Positions 31,243 through 40,195 of a stretch of 64,000 nucleotides of DNA are shown here, piece after piece. The first letter of the stretch is position 1. Each line of letters begins with the position of its first letter. A program made the translations under genes and the position numbers. The notes beneath the pieces are model-generated. The model was given only the letters and a program-made list of their open reading frames with translations. It was not told where the DNA came from and searched no databases. Location of the stretch: positions 5,398 through 69,397 of the forward strand of contig JAYOKZ010000015.1 of the NCBI GenBank assembly GCA_038120095.1, given 5' to 3'. Source of the stretch: UBA2589 sp038120095 (lineage in GTDB: Bacteria; Gemmatimonadota; Gemmatimonadetes; Longimicrobiales; Gaopeijiaceae).

Positions 31243-33765
31243 ATGGCCGAGCGCTTCACGCTTCCGGTCCTGCCCCTTCGCGACACCGTTGTGTACCCGG
31301 GTGTCGCCGTGCCCATTTCGGCCGGTCGACCGGGCACCGTCGAGGCCGTTCAGGAAGCCCTGGACGGGGATCGCCGGCTCTTTGCAGTCGCTCAACGCGA
31401 AAACGTGGACGATGCCGCCCCCGAGTATCTCTACTCGGTCGGCACGGTCGTTCGGATCATCCAGACCCACCGGGTCCGGGGCGGCGTGCAGCTCCTCGTA
31501 CAGGGTGAGGGCAGGGCTCAGGCCGTATCCTACCATCAGGAAGGCGAGGCGATGCTCCACGCCGTCCTGCTGGACATGGATACCATGGATCCACAGGACG
31601 AGGAGGACCCGGCGTTCCAGGCGCTCGACCAGGAGCTCCGCGACCGGGCAGCCGAACTCGGTACTCGTCGCGGTGTGCCGGCCGAGGCGCTCAACCAGCT
31701 GATTCAGGGAGTCGACGAGCCGGGCCCCTTTGCGGACCTGGTCGCCTTCTACCTCGAACTCGAAACGTCGGACAAGCAGGAGCTCCTCGAACTCCTAGAC
31801 GACGAGGAGCGCATGCGCGCCTGCCTGCTCGCGGTCGAGCGTGAGTTGGCACGCATCGATGCGCAGGAGGACATTCAGGCGAAGGTCCAGTCTGAGCTCG
31901 GCGAACGTCAGCGGGAGATGCTTCTTCGAGAACAGCTCAAGGCCATTCAGAAAGAGCTGGGCGAGGAGGAAGAGCGCGACGATGTGGAGGAAATGCGGAA
32001 TCGCATCGCGGAGCTCGAACTCTCCGAAGACCAGCGTGCGGAGGTGGATCGTGAGCTGAGACGCCTGGAGCGGACGAGTCCGCAGTCGGCGGAGTATCAG
32101 GTGATCCGGACGTTCCTCGAGTGGGTCACCGAGCTTCCGTGGAACGAGCGTTCGGAAGAGAAGATCGACCTGGAAAACGCCGAGACGATCCTGCACGAGG
32201 ACCACTACGGGCTCGATGATGTGAAGGACCGGGTCCTCGAATTTCTCGCTGTACGCAAACTGGCCCTCGATCGCGCAGCGGAAGAAGGAAGCGGCGAAGC
32301 GTCGGAGCGTGAGGCAGCTCGTTCCGATGACGTCGTGTCGGCCGGACGCGGACCGATTCTGCTCTTCGTCGGACCTCCGGGTGTCGGTAAGACGTCGATC
32401 GCGCAGTCGATTGCGCGGTCTCTCGGGCGTGAGTACGTCCGGATTTCACTTGGGGGTGCCAGAGACGAGGCCGACATCAGGGGACATCGTCGGACCTATG
32501 TCGGAGCAATGCCGGGCCGAATCATTCAGGGAATGCGACAGGCGAAGTCGAAGAATCCTGTCTTCCTCCTCGATGAGGTCGACAAGCTCGGCGTCTCGTT
32601 CCAGGGAGATCCCAGTTCTGCACTCCTGGAAGTGCTGGATCCGGCGCAGAACTCGACCTTCGTCGATCACTACCTCGGCATCCCGTTCGACCTGTCCGAG
32701 GTCCTGTTCGTCGCGACTGCCAACTATCTCGATCGAATCCCGGGCCCTCTGCTCGACCGAATGGAGCGCGTGGACTTCTCGGGGTACACCGAGGTCGAAA
32801 AGCTTGAAATCGTGAAACGATACCTGCTTCGCCGTCAGCAGAAGGAAAACAGCCTCACCGAAGATGAGCTCCGGATGAAGGACGAGGCGATCCTCACGAT
32901 CATCCAGAGTTACACACGCGAGGCGGGAGTCCGACAGTTGGAGCGCGAGGTCGGGAAATTTGCCCGGAAGGTCGCGCGCAGGATTGCGGGTGGAAAACTC
33001 GCCGAGATCCATGCGACGCCGGACGACGTTCGCGAGCTCCTCGGCCGGCCACGCGTTCATCCCGAGCGCATGGCCGACGATGACACGCTCGGTGTGGCGA
33101 CCGGCATGTTCTACACGCCCATGGGTGGGGACATCATGTTCGTCGAGGCCAGCGTGATGCCGGGTGAGGGGGGCTTCGTTCTGACCGGACAGCTCGGGGA
33201 CGTCATGAAGGAGTCAGGTCGAGCCGCTCTGTCGTTCGCCAAAGCCAACTCGGACCGGCTTGGAATCCCGGAGGGCGGGCTCCAGGGTCGTGAGATTCAC
33301 ATCCACGTTCCAGCCGGAGCCATCCCCAAGGATGGGCCGTCGGCAGGCATCACCATGGCAACCGCGCTGGTGTCGGCTGTGTCGGGCCGCAAGGTACGAC
33401 GAGACGTCTCGATGACCGGTGAGCTGACCCTGACGGGTCGCGTCCTGCCGATCGGCGGGGTGAAGGAGAAGGTGCTGGGTGCAGTTCGCGCAGGGATCAG
33501 CGAGATCATCGTGCCGATCGATAATGAGGCGGACCTCGATGACATCCCTGCTGATGTGCGGGAAAACGTCACGTTCCACCTTGCCGAGACACTCGACGAC
33601 GTGATCGATGTGGCGCTGGTCAACGGCAAAGCGACGAGATCTTCGAAGAAGTCGGCATCCGGGCGCACGGGCCCCGGAAAAGCCATCGCGAAGAAGAAAC
33701 CGGCTGCGAAGAAGAAGCCTGCCGCGAAGAAGAGGACAGCTGCTCGGAAGAAGTCCGGGACCTGA
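31243..33765 (+). CDS. lon: ATP-dependent Lon protease with lysine-rich C-terminal tail
   Basis: The 840-residue protease has the N-terminal LON substrate domain (LPVLPLRDTVVYPGVAVPI), a coiled-coil region, the AAA+ module (GPPGVGKTSIAQSIA, FLLDEVDKLG) and the Ser-Lys catalytic dyad (DGPSAGITMATAL and GGVKEKVLGA). ATG 31243 is preferred for the GGAG seven bases upstream; an in-frame ATG at 31219 would add eight residues. After the protease domain comes a 40-45 residue tail with repeats of KKKPAAK and basic residues, resembling histone H1-type tails. It probably binds nucleic acid or polyphosphate. Confidence 0.96.
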   Translation: MAERFTLPVLPLRDTVVYPGVAVPISAGRPGTVEAVQEALDGDRRLFAVAQRENVDDAAPEYLYSVGTVVRIIQTHRVRGGVQLLVQGEGRAQAVSYHQEGEAMLHAVLLDMDTMDPQDEEDPAFQALDQELRDRAAELGTRRGVPAEALNQLIQGVDEPGPFADLVAFYLELETSDKQELLELLDDEERMRACLLAVERELARIDAQEDIQAKVQSELGERQREMLLREQLKAIQKELGEEEERDDVEEMRNRIAELELSEDQRAEVDRELRRLERTSPQSAEYQVIRTFLEWVTELPWNERSEEKIDLENAETILHEDHYGLDDVKDRVLEFLAVRKLALDRAAEEGSGEASEREAARSDDVVSAGRGPILLFVGPPGVGKTSIAQSIARSLGREYVRISLGGARDEADIRGHRRTYVGAMPGRIIQGMRQAKSKNPVFLLDEVDKLGVSFQGDPSSALLEVLDPAQNSTFVDHYLGIPFDLSEVLFVATANYLDRIPGPLLDRMERVDFSGYTEVEKLEIVKRYLLRRQQKENSLTEDELRMKDEAILTIIQSYTREAGVRQLEREVGKFARKVARRIAGGKLAEIHATPDDVRELLGRPRVHPERMADDDTLGVATGMFYTPMGGDIMFVEASVMPGEGGFVLTGQLGDVMKESGRAALSFAKANSDRLGIPEGGLQGREIHIHVPAGAIPKDGPSAGITMATALVSAVSGRKVRRDVSMTGELTLTGRVLPIGGVKEKVLGAVRAGISEIIVPIDNEADLDDIPADVRENVTFHLAETLDDVIDVALVNGKATRSSKKSASGRTGPGKAIAKKKPAAKKKPAAKKRTAARKKSGT

Positions 33766-33809
33766 TACCCGCCCAGAGCAGGACGCGGCGAGGCTGATGG
33801 ACGGAAGAG

Positions 33810-35330
33810 TCAGCCGAACACGCGTTCGGTGATGGCGCGACGGTCGTATTTTCCATTCGAGGTCATCGGATAATCACCGTCGATTTCCACCACTGTGGTG
33901 GGCACCATGTAGGACGGCAGGACCGCATTCATTGCGGCGCGAACCTCATCCGTATCGAAACCCTCGCGGACGACCATCAGCGCTCCGATCTCTGCCGGTT
34001 CGGTTGCCCTGAAGACGACGACGACCTCCTCGATTTCGTCCAGTGACGACAGGACGGCTTCCACTTCCCCGAGCTCGATCCGATATCCCAGAAGCTTCAC
34101 CTGGTGGTCGGCTCGTCCCAGGAACTGGAAGGCGCCGTCGGCGGCGATCCGGACGAGGTCGCCAGTGCAATAGAGCGGGTCCGGAAAAAGGTCGTTCAGC
34201 GGATTCTGAATGAACGCACGCTCCGTCCGTTCTGCGTCCCCCAGATAGCCGTAGGCGACGGAGGTTCCCCGCACCAGCAACTCACCCTCCGCTCCGGGCT
34301 GCTGCGTGAGAGAGCCGTCCTGCGAGCGGACAAACAGCTCCATGTTCGTGCGAGCCTTTCCGATCGGGATGGGCTGCTCGGTGCCGGGTCGCTCGTGAAT
34401 GACGTGATAGCTGCAGTCCACGGTGATCTCGGTCGGCCCGTACATATTCGTGTACTGGGCGTCGGGTACGAGTTCCATCCAGGCGTCGACGACGTCGGGA
34501 GGGAGCACCTCACCCGCCGCGATTACGTGTCTCAGTCGTGGGAGGCTTCCCGGCTTCACTCGCCGGGAACGAAGGAGCATCCGCAACACCGAAGGTACGC
34601 AGAAGAACGTCGTGATCTCCCGCTCCCTGAGCCAGGCGGCAAGGCGGGGAATGACAGCGTTCAGCTCGTCGGGCACCAGATGCAGCGTGGCTCCGGTACG
34701 GAAGGCCGTGAACAGGTCGAATGTGGAGTTGTCGAAGTGGAGCGGCGCGTGATTGGAGATCACATCGTCCGCCGTCAGGCCGTACGTCTCTACACACCAT
34801 TCGATGTAGTCGATGATCGCCTTGTGGGGGATCATCACCCCTTTCGGCGTGCCGGTCGAACCGGAGGTGAAGAGAACGTAGGCGAGGTCGATCGAGAGAT
34901 TCTCGGCTGCGACCGGTGATGTGTCTTCGACGGTGGGGCCATGGACGTCGATCATCACGGGTAGCTGGTCTTCCGGAACGAGTTCGCAGAGCCTTGCCGA
35001 ACTGTCGCGATCGACAAGGATCACGGGAGCGCGGGCGGCCTCGATGATCGACACGAGGCGCCGGCTCGGTGACCCGATGTCGATGGGGACGTACGCGCAG
35101 TCGGCTTTCAGGATGCCGAGGATGGACTCGATCGATCGCGTGCTCTTTCTCATGAAGAAGGGCACCAGGTCTCCGCGCGTAGCCCCTGCCGCGCGAATTT
35201 CACGAGCCAGTGCGTTTGACCGCTCATCCAGCTCTCGAAAGGAGAGTGTGACCTCCTCACAGCTCACCGCCGCCTTGTCCGGGTGACGGGCGGCCGCCTG
35301 GCTGAACCATTGGTGAACGAGTGTGATCAT
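33810..35330 (-). CDS. Free-standing amino-acid adenylation enzyme (DltA/NRPS A-domain-like)
   Basis: The 506-residue protein is a complete adenylation domain: LAYVLFTSGSTGTPKGVM (P-loop), NMYGPTE, YCTGDLVR, the hinge LGRADHQVKLLGYRIELGEVE, and the C-terminal catalytic lysine in TSNGKYDRR. The Asp in HFDNSTFDLF matches the residue that binds the alpha-amino group, so the substrate should be an amino acid. There is no carrier or condensation domain, and length matches DltA (about 505). No dltB-D genes are nearby. The gene lies just downstream of selD on the same strand. Confidence 0.88.
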   Translation of the reverse strand: MITLVHQWFSQAAARHPDKAAVSCEEVTLSFRELDERSNALAREIRAAGATRGDLVPFFMRKSTRSIESILGILKADCAYVPIDIGSPSRRLVSIIEAARAPVILVDRDSSARLCELVPEDQLPVMIDVHGPTVEDTSPVAAENLSIDLAYVLFTSGSTGTPKGVMIPHKAIIDYIEWCVETYGLTADDVISNHAPLHFDNSTFDLFTAFRTGATLHLVPDELNAVIPRLAAWLREREITTFFCVPSVLRMLLRSRRVKPGSLPRLRHVIAAGEVLPPDVVDAWMELVPDAQYTNMYGPTEITVDCSYHVIHERPGTEQPIPIGKARTNMELFVRSQDGSLTQQPGAEGELLVRGTSVAYGYLGDAERTERAFIQNPLNDLFPDPLYCTGDLVRIAADGAFQFLGRADHQVKLLGYRIELGEVEAVLSSLDEIEEVVVVFRATEPAEIGALMVVREGFDTDEVRAAMNAVLPSYMVPTTVVEIDGDYPMTSNGKYDRRAITERVFG

Positions 35331-35380
35331 GATGTCAGGTCTCTGTTCTCGGTCGGCCGAGGCACCTCGAACGTGAAACG

Positions 35381-35398
35381 GACCCCGCTCGCGGGGTC
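35381..35398 (-). terminator. Hairpin at the 3' end of selD
   Basis: GACCCCG-CTCG-CGGGGTC forms a perfect seven-pair stem with a four-base loop overlapping the selD stop. On the minus strand it is followed by CGTTTCAC, a poor U-tract, so it could be a weak terminator or an RNA-stability element between selD and the adenylation gene. Confidence 0.4.
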
Positions 35399-36473
35399 AC
35401 GCCTTCGGCGAAGCAGTCACGTGGATCCGCCCGGGTGATCCTTCCAGGACTTGGCCGATGTTTGCCGCGACCGGAGTCGTGCCCTCAAGCCGGCGTATCA
35501 GGTCGTCGACCCGGTCCCCGGGAACAGCCATGAGCAGCCCACCCGAGGTTTGAGCGTCGGCGAGGAGGAGGCGTGTCACCTCGTCGACACCGTCGTCGAA
35601 TTCCAGGCTGGTCCCGAGGTCGGCGAGATTTCTTCTGGACCCACCCGGAACGTGACCGGCCTCGGCGAGTTTGCGCGCCCCCGGAAGGAGGGGTACAGCG
35701 GTCGAGGCTACCTTCGCCGAAACCCCTGATGCGCGGAGCATGCTGTGCATGTGCCCGAGCAGTCCGAACCCTGTGATGTCGGTTGCAGCCCTGATTCCGA
35801 ACTCGGCCATGATTTCGGCGCCGGCTGCGTTCAGGGTGGTCATCACCTCCACCGCGTTCGCGACCACGTCGGCGGGGGCGTCGGACTTCTTGATGGCCGT
35901 CGCAATGATTCCTGAACCGATAGGCTTCGTGAGAACGAGCGCGTCACCGGGTTGAGCTGCGGCGTTCGTGATCATTCGCGCAGGGTCGACCTCCCCCACC
36001 GCGACCAGACCGTATTTGGGCTCGTCATCGTCGATGCTGTGTCCACCGATCGTGGGGACTCCGGCGGCGCGAGTCATGTCGGAGCCACCCCTCAGAATCT
36101 CCTCGAGGAGGCCCTCCGGCAGGAGGCGTCGCGGGAAGCCGACCAGGTTCAGGACGAACAGCGGCCGTCCACCCATCGCGTAAATGTCGGACAGCGCGTT
36201 GGCCGCGGCGATCCGACCGAAATCATACGGATCATCGACGATGGGCGTGAAGAAATCCGCCGTCACGACCAGCGCGCGGTCCTCGGAAAGCCGGTAGACT
36301 GCAGCGTCGTCGCCGGTCGTGTGGCCGACGAGAACGTTGGGGTCTTCGACGGGGAGCACATGACGCAGAACCTGCGTCAACTCGGCCATGCCGAGTTTAC
36401 ACGCTCAACCGGCGCCATGACTGAGCTGGGACAGCCGGATCTCCGGCCGTTTGTCCCGAGGCTCGTCGGTCAT
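35397..36473 (-). CDS. selD: Selenide, water dikinase containing selenocysteine (in-frame TGA)
   Basis: SelD makes selenophosphate from selenide and ATP. The frame from the internal ATG at 36389 lacks the active site. Reading upstream through a TGA at 36405-36407 gives IRLSQLSHGAG-U-ACKLGMAEL, the canonical SelD N terminus with Sec at residue 23 and the catalytic Lys at 26. The true ATG at 36473 has a strong Shine-Dalgarno (GAGGAG, six bases away), while the internal ATG has none. Total length of 358 residues matches the family. Domains then follow: GDDAAVY, ANALSDIYAMGG, GGHSI and TDITGFGLLGH. A hairpin just after the TGA could be the SECIS. This predicts SelA, SelB and tRNA-Sec elsewhere in the genome. 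Confidence 0.93.
36379..36397 (-). promoter_or_regulatory. Candidate bacterial SECIS hairpin in selD
   Basis: Seven bases after the TGA codon the mRNA reads AACTCGGCATGGCCGAGTT, a perfect eight-pair stem with an AUG loop (or seven pairs with loop CAUGG). Bacterial SECIS elements sit directly downstream of the UGA with a short apical stem, as in fdhF. The match is positional and structural; loop sequence requirements of SelB in this lineage are unknown. Confidence 0.6.
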
Positions 36474-36600
36474 GCGATCTCCTCGTTGGCGTGAATCATG
36501 GACCCTGAGACTAAAGTCGAGCGGAAACACATCGGCGTCCACGGGTACGCAACGCGCCCGTCATGCAGAGCGGGTGCAGGAACGACGGCCTCAGACGGGA

Positions 36601-37464
36601 ATGAATCCCTTGGGCGCACCAAAACGATCACCACGGCATCGGCTGGCCGACGAGCTGGCGGGCTCGGATGTCGAGCTCGATCTGGGGCGGGCCAGCCTCC
36701 TGATCGCTGCCGAGGAGTATCCGCAGCTGTGCGTAGACCTGTATCTGGCTCGTCTCGATCAGGTCGCTGAGGAGGTGAAGGACCGCCTCGCGAACGAAAC
36801 TGCGCCCCTGATCGTCCTGCAGGATCTCCTCAAGACATTGTTCGAGAGACGCAAATTCCGGGGAAATCGAAAGGCGTACTACGATCCTCGGAACTCGTTC
36901 CTGAACGACGTGCTCGATCGCGGTGCCGGGATCCCGCTGACTTTGGGGATCGTATTGCTCGAGATCGGCTGGCGTCTCCAGCTACCTCTCGAGGGCGTGA
37001 ATTTTCCGGGCCACTTTCTGGTACGGTACGCGGGCAGTGAAGTCCGCCTCCTCATCGATCCCTTCGACGGCGGTGCGGTGCGTTTCGAGGACGAAGCGCA
37101 GAAGTTCCTGGACATGGCGTACGGGGGCGCGGTACCGATGCGCTCTGAGTTCCTGCGTTCGGCTTCGAAGCGCGACATGCTTCAGCGTCTGCTGACGAAT
37201 CTCAAGGCGATCTACTCGAAGATCGGAGACGACCGCCGCGCGCTCGGGGTCGTGGAACGTCTGCTGATGATGAACCCCACCGCACCGGCGGAATGTCGCG
37301 CTCGCGGCCTGCTTCTCGCTCGCCTCGGACGGCACGAAGATGCAGCTCAGCAGCTCGAGGCCTATCTGCGGGTTTCGCCGTCGGCGGACGATCGCGGTCA
37401 TGTGCAGGGGATCGTCCGCGATCTTCGCTCCGGTCGGTACGTAACGGACAAGGGACTGGAGTGA
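36601..37464 (+). CDS. SirB1-like transglutaminase-fold/TPR protein
   Basis: The 287-residue protein matches the SirB1 family: RRKFRGNRKAYYDPRNSFLNDVLDRGAGIPLTLGIVLLEIG, VNFPGHFLVRY and LLIDPFDGG, followed by C-terminal TPR-like helices (AIYSKIGDDRRALGVVERLLMM, RLGRHEDAAQQLEAYL). The family has a transglutaminase-like fold, often without the full catalytic triad, and its role is unknown. ATG 36601 is chosen; the upstream open frame overlaps the divergent selD leader. It overlaps the YgfZ-like gene by four bases. Confidence 0.87.
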   Translation: MNPLGAPKRSPRHRLADELAGSDVELDLGRASLLIAAEEYPQLCVDLYLARLDQVAEEVKDRLANETAPLIVLQDLLKTLFERRKFRGNRKAYYDPRNSFLNDVLDRGAGIPLTLGIVLLEIGWRLQLPLEGVNFPGHFLVRYAGSEVRLLIDPFDGGAVRFEDEAQKFLDMAYGGAVPMRSEFLRSASKRDMLQRLLTNLKAIYSKIGDDRRALGVVERLLMMNPTAPAECRARGLLLARLGRHEDAAQQLEAYLRVSPSADDRGHVQGIVRDLRSGRYVTDKGLE

Positions 37465-38600
37465 CCGACTCGACTCCGTTCGTCAGCCCGCTGCTTCCCA
37501 TCCTTCGTTCGGCGGGGGGTGTGGCGACGGAGTACCATGGCCGGACGCTCATACGGCACTTCGGTGATCCGTCCGGCGAATATGATGCGGCGACGAACGG
37601 CTGTGCCATCTTCGATCGTAGTCATCGCTCGCGGCTGATGGTCTCGGGTCGCAACCCGGGACAGATGCTCAACGGTGTGCTGACGGGCCGGATGCCCGGC
37701 CTGGCATCGTCGAGCGATGAAGGTTGTAGCGGCGAGGGGACCTACCATGCCGTTCTGACGCCGAAGGGGAGGATGATCTCGGACCTGTGGGCGTACCGTC
37801 TGGGTGATGCCGACACCGAGGCGTACCTGCTGGATGTACCGGTGGCCGGCCGGGATGGTCTCCTCGCGCACTTCGGTCGTTTCCTCCCTCCGCGGTTTGC
37901 GGCTGTCCGCGATGTATCGCGGGAGACCGCCGCTGTTACGATCGTTGGGCGGCATGCCGATGCCGTCGTCTCTCGGATGGGAGGGGTGGGTCGAGTCCAT
38001 CCATCGGAGATCGACGCCGTTCGGGAGGGCTTCTGGTTCGGTACCGGCGACGGCAGTGGGATGCTGGACCAGGCGGGCATGATTCATGGCTACCTCGTAT
38101 CCCGGACAGAGGATGTGTGGCCTTCCGCATGGACCGTGCTCGGGGCTGTCGAGTCCGTCCGGGCCGTGTGGTCTGCGCTCGTGGAGGATGGGGTCACACC
38201 TGCCGGACTGGGTGTCTGGAGCACCCTGCGGGTGGAGGCAGGGCGGCCCGCTTTCGGAACAGATATGGACCAGGACACGCTCCCTCCGGAGGCGGGAATT
38301 GTCGATCGGGCCATCGACCACACGAAAGGCTGCTACACGGGTCAGGAAGTGATTGTGCGGATCCGGGATCGGGGACACGTGAATCGACATCTGCGCGTGC
38401 TCGATCTAGGAGATATTCCTGCGCCGACCCGAGGTGTGGAGCTTCTGGCGGCAGATGGATCGGGCAAGTCGGTCGGGCACCTGACCTCTGTTGTGCAGTC
38501 TCCTCGGTTCGACGGAGTCCTCGCGATGGGCTATGTCCGGCGTGGTGTGACCGACGCGCTGCTGGGCGACCGACGCGTGACCGTGGGCAGCCCTGGCTGA
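37461..38600 (+). CDS. ygfZ: YgfZ/GcvT-like folate-binding protein
   Basis: The 379-residue protein starts at GTG 37461, overlapping the previous stop. It carries the YgfZ signature KGCYTGQEVIVRIRDRGHVNR near residue 290, with the conserved Cys. The N-terminal GcvT-like region has NGCAIFDRSHRSRLMVSG. YgfZ/IBA57 proteins help assemble or repair particular [4Fe-4S] enzymes using folate. Several Fe-S proteins are encoded in this window (MutY, ETF-QO, ActB), although none is adjacent. Confidence 0.9.
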   Translation: MTDSTPFVSPLLPILRSAGGVATEYHGRTLIRHFGDPSGEYDAATNGCAIFDRSHRSRLMVSGRNPGQMLNGVLTGRMPGLASSSDEGCSGEGTYHAVLTPKGRMISDLWAYRLGDADTEAYLLDVPVAGRDGLLAHFGRFLPPRFAAVRDVSRETAAVTIVGRHADAVVSRMGGVGRVHPSEIDAVREGFWFGTGDGSGMLDQAGMIHGYLVSRTEDVWPSAWTVLGAVESVRAVWSALVEDGVTPAGLGVWSTLRVEAGRPAFGTDMDQDTLPPEAGIVDRAIDHTKGCYTGQEVIVRIRDRGHVNRHLRVLDLGDIPAPTRGVELLAADGSGKSVGHLTSVVQSPRFDGVLAMGYVRRGVTDALLGDRRVTVGSPG

Positions 38601-38608
38601 GCCTTTCT

Positions 38609-38624
38609 GTTACACGTTTGTAAC
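38609..38624. repeat. Perfect short inverted repeat in the 38.6-kb intergenic gap
   Basis: GTTACA-CGTT-TGTAAC lies nine bases after the ygfZ stop and about 75 bases ahead of the next lipoprotein start, in a relatively AT-rich gap. It may be an operator or a weak terminator (it is followed by TCTTTC). Both uses remain open. Confidence 0.4.
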
Positions 38625-38699
38625 TCTTTCATCGCAAAAAGGGCACAATTCTGTGACGCGACGTATAGCGGATCAGACTCTCGTCGGAGGTCGGATCAA

Positions 38700-39113
38700 A
38701 TGTTTGTCGCGAAATCACTCAGGTATGGCGGCGTACTCGCCTTGAGCTGGCTTGTAACGGCGTGCGCGACCATGCCGAGCGCCTTCGATTGCCATGAGTG
38801 GGAGACTCAGGGCCGACTTTCGGCAGCGGATGCGCAGCATCGGGAGTACTGCCCCGTCGTCGTCTCCAATCGCACGACCGACATGATCGATGCGGGTTAC
38901 AGGCTGGATGGCGTTTCCGCGCAACTGGGCACGATCCCGGAAGGGGGTAGTGCCTCGTTCGACGTACACTGCGCCTTCGGTGCGATCGAGGCGTACGCTA
39001 CGACGGACATGGGCGTGATCGCCGGGCCCGGTCAGCGGTTCAGGAAGAGGGCAAGGCTGGATCGATCGGGAGTCACGCGAGTCGACTTCTGGGGTGGGGA
39101 GAGAGGCCACTGA
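38700..39113 (+). CDS. Hypothetical lipoprotein
   Basis: The 137-residue product has a lipoprotein signal (YGGVLALSWLVTAC). The mature part contains four cysteines and a compact strand pattern (CPVVVSNRTTDMIDAGYRLD, LGTIPEGGSASFDVHC, YATTDMG). I do not recognise the family. The gene has its own upstream gap of 99 bp and converges on the YpdA-like gene, so it is probably a single-gene unit. Confidence 0.7.
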   Translation: MFVAKSLRYGGVLALSWLVTACATMPSAFDCHEWETQGRLSAADAQHREYCPVVVSNRTTDMIDAGYRLDGVSAQLGTIPEGGSASFDVHCAFGAIEAYATTDMGVIAGPGQRFRKRARLDRSGVTRVDFWGGERGH

Positions 39114-39143
39114 CCGAGCGGAGGGACCTTCGAGTGGGTCCTG

Positions 39144-40133
39144 TCAGACCGAGCGTGCGAGCCGGTCCGCGACGATCAGTTCGCCGTGCTCACGGCCATT
39201 CTCGATGAAAATCTTGTTCGCGTTGTGGCCTGCGGCGATGACGCCCGCCAGGTACAGGCCGGGAACGTCGGTCACCATGGTTGCCTTGTCGTGTGAAGGA
39301 ATGCCTGTCTCCTCATCGATGGAGACGCCAAGCGCCACCAGCTGACGATGACTGGCCCGCCACCCGGTCATGGCCAACACGAAGTCGTTTGCGATCTCCA
39401 TTTCCGAAGCGTCGTCTTCAGAGCGCAGGACGACGCTCGTGGGTCTCACCTCCGCCACACGATGTTTCCAGTACACCGGAATGTCTCCGCGATCCAGCCG
39501 ATTGGTGATGTCCGGGACGACCCACGGCTTGACCCCCCGATCGATCGTATCGAGGAAGTGCACCAGACTTACCCGCACACCATTGCGGTACATCTCCAGC
39601 GCCGCCTCGACTGCCGAATTGCCTGCCCCGACCACGAGCACATCCTGGTCGTAATACGGATACGGCTCCCGGTAGTAGTGCCGGACCTTCGGCAGATCTT
39701 CCCCGGGTACGCCGAGGAAGTTCGGTGTCTGAAATCCACCTGTCGCGACCACGACTGCTGCTGTCGCGTGCTCCCGCTCCGATCCATCACGATGGCGCGT
39801 GCGGATGACAAAGTCTCCCTCCGCGCCGGAGATCTCCACGACTTCCTCGTACTGGCGAACGTCCATGCCCCAGTGCTCGACTACCTTGCGGTAGTAGGCA
39901 AGCGCCTCGCGCCGTGTCGGTTTGGCATCCGGGATCGTGAACGGAACGTCCCCGACCTCCAGCATGACGGCCGTACTGAAAAACGTCATGTAATGCGGAT
40001 AGTCGAGTAGAGAGTTCGTGAGCGCTCCACGGTCGAACAGGGCGCACGTCAGGCCAGCCTTTGCCGCTGCCGCACCGACGGCGATTCCGCAGGGTCCGGC
40101 GCCCACCACGATGAGTTCGTATCTGTCGCTCAT
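39144..40133 (-). CDS. ypdA: YpdA-family FAD/NAD(P) oxidoreductase (bacillithiol disulfide reductase type)
   Basis: The 329-residue thioredoxin-reductase-like flavoprotein has FAD motif IVVGAGPCGIAVGAAAAKAGL, NAD(P)H motif VLVVGAGNSAVEAALEMYR, and the C-terminal FAD motif VPGLYLAGVIAAG. There is no CxxC redox pair, while the Cys of GAGPCG near the FAD is present, as in YpdA/Bdr that reduces bacillithiol disulfide. If correct, the organism should make bacillithiol. No bshA-C genes are in the window. Confidence 0.9.
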   Translation of the reverse strand: MSDRYELIVVGAGPCGIAVGAAAAKAGLTCALFDRGALTNSLLDYPHYMTFFSTAVMLEVGDVPFTIPDAKPTRREALAYYRKVVEHWGMDVRQYEEVVEISGAEGDFVIRTRHRDGSEREHATAAVVVATGGFQTPNFLGVPGEDLPKVRHYYREPYPYYDQDVLVVGAGNSAVEAALEMYRNGVRVSLVHFLDTIDRGVKPWVVPDITNRLDRGDIPVYWKHRVAEVRPTSVVLRSEDDASEMEIANDFVLAMTGWRASHRQLVALGVSIDEETGIPSHDKATMVTDVPGLYLAGVIAAGHNANKIFIENGREHGELIVADRLARSV

Positions 40134-40195
40134 GGCACGTCGTTACCCCATCATCGACATCTGTTCCGGCGCGGTCGAAGGGCTCAGAATTCAGT

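Noticed and set aside
36387..36389. Internal ATG as the start of selD
   Set aside because: It has no ribosome-binding site and would delete the active-site residues; the upstream ATG with GAGGAG and the TGA-containing N terminus fit the family exactly.
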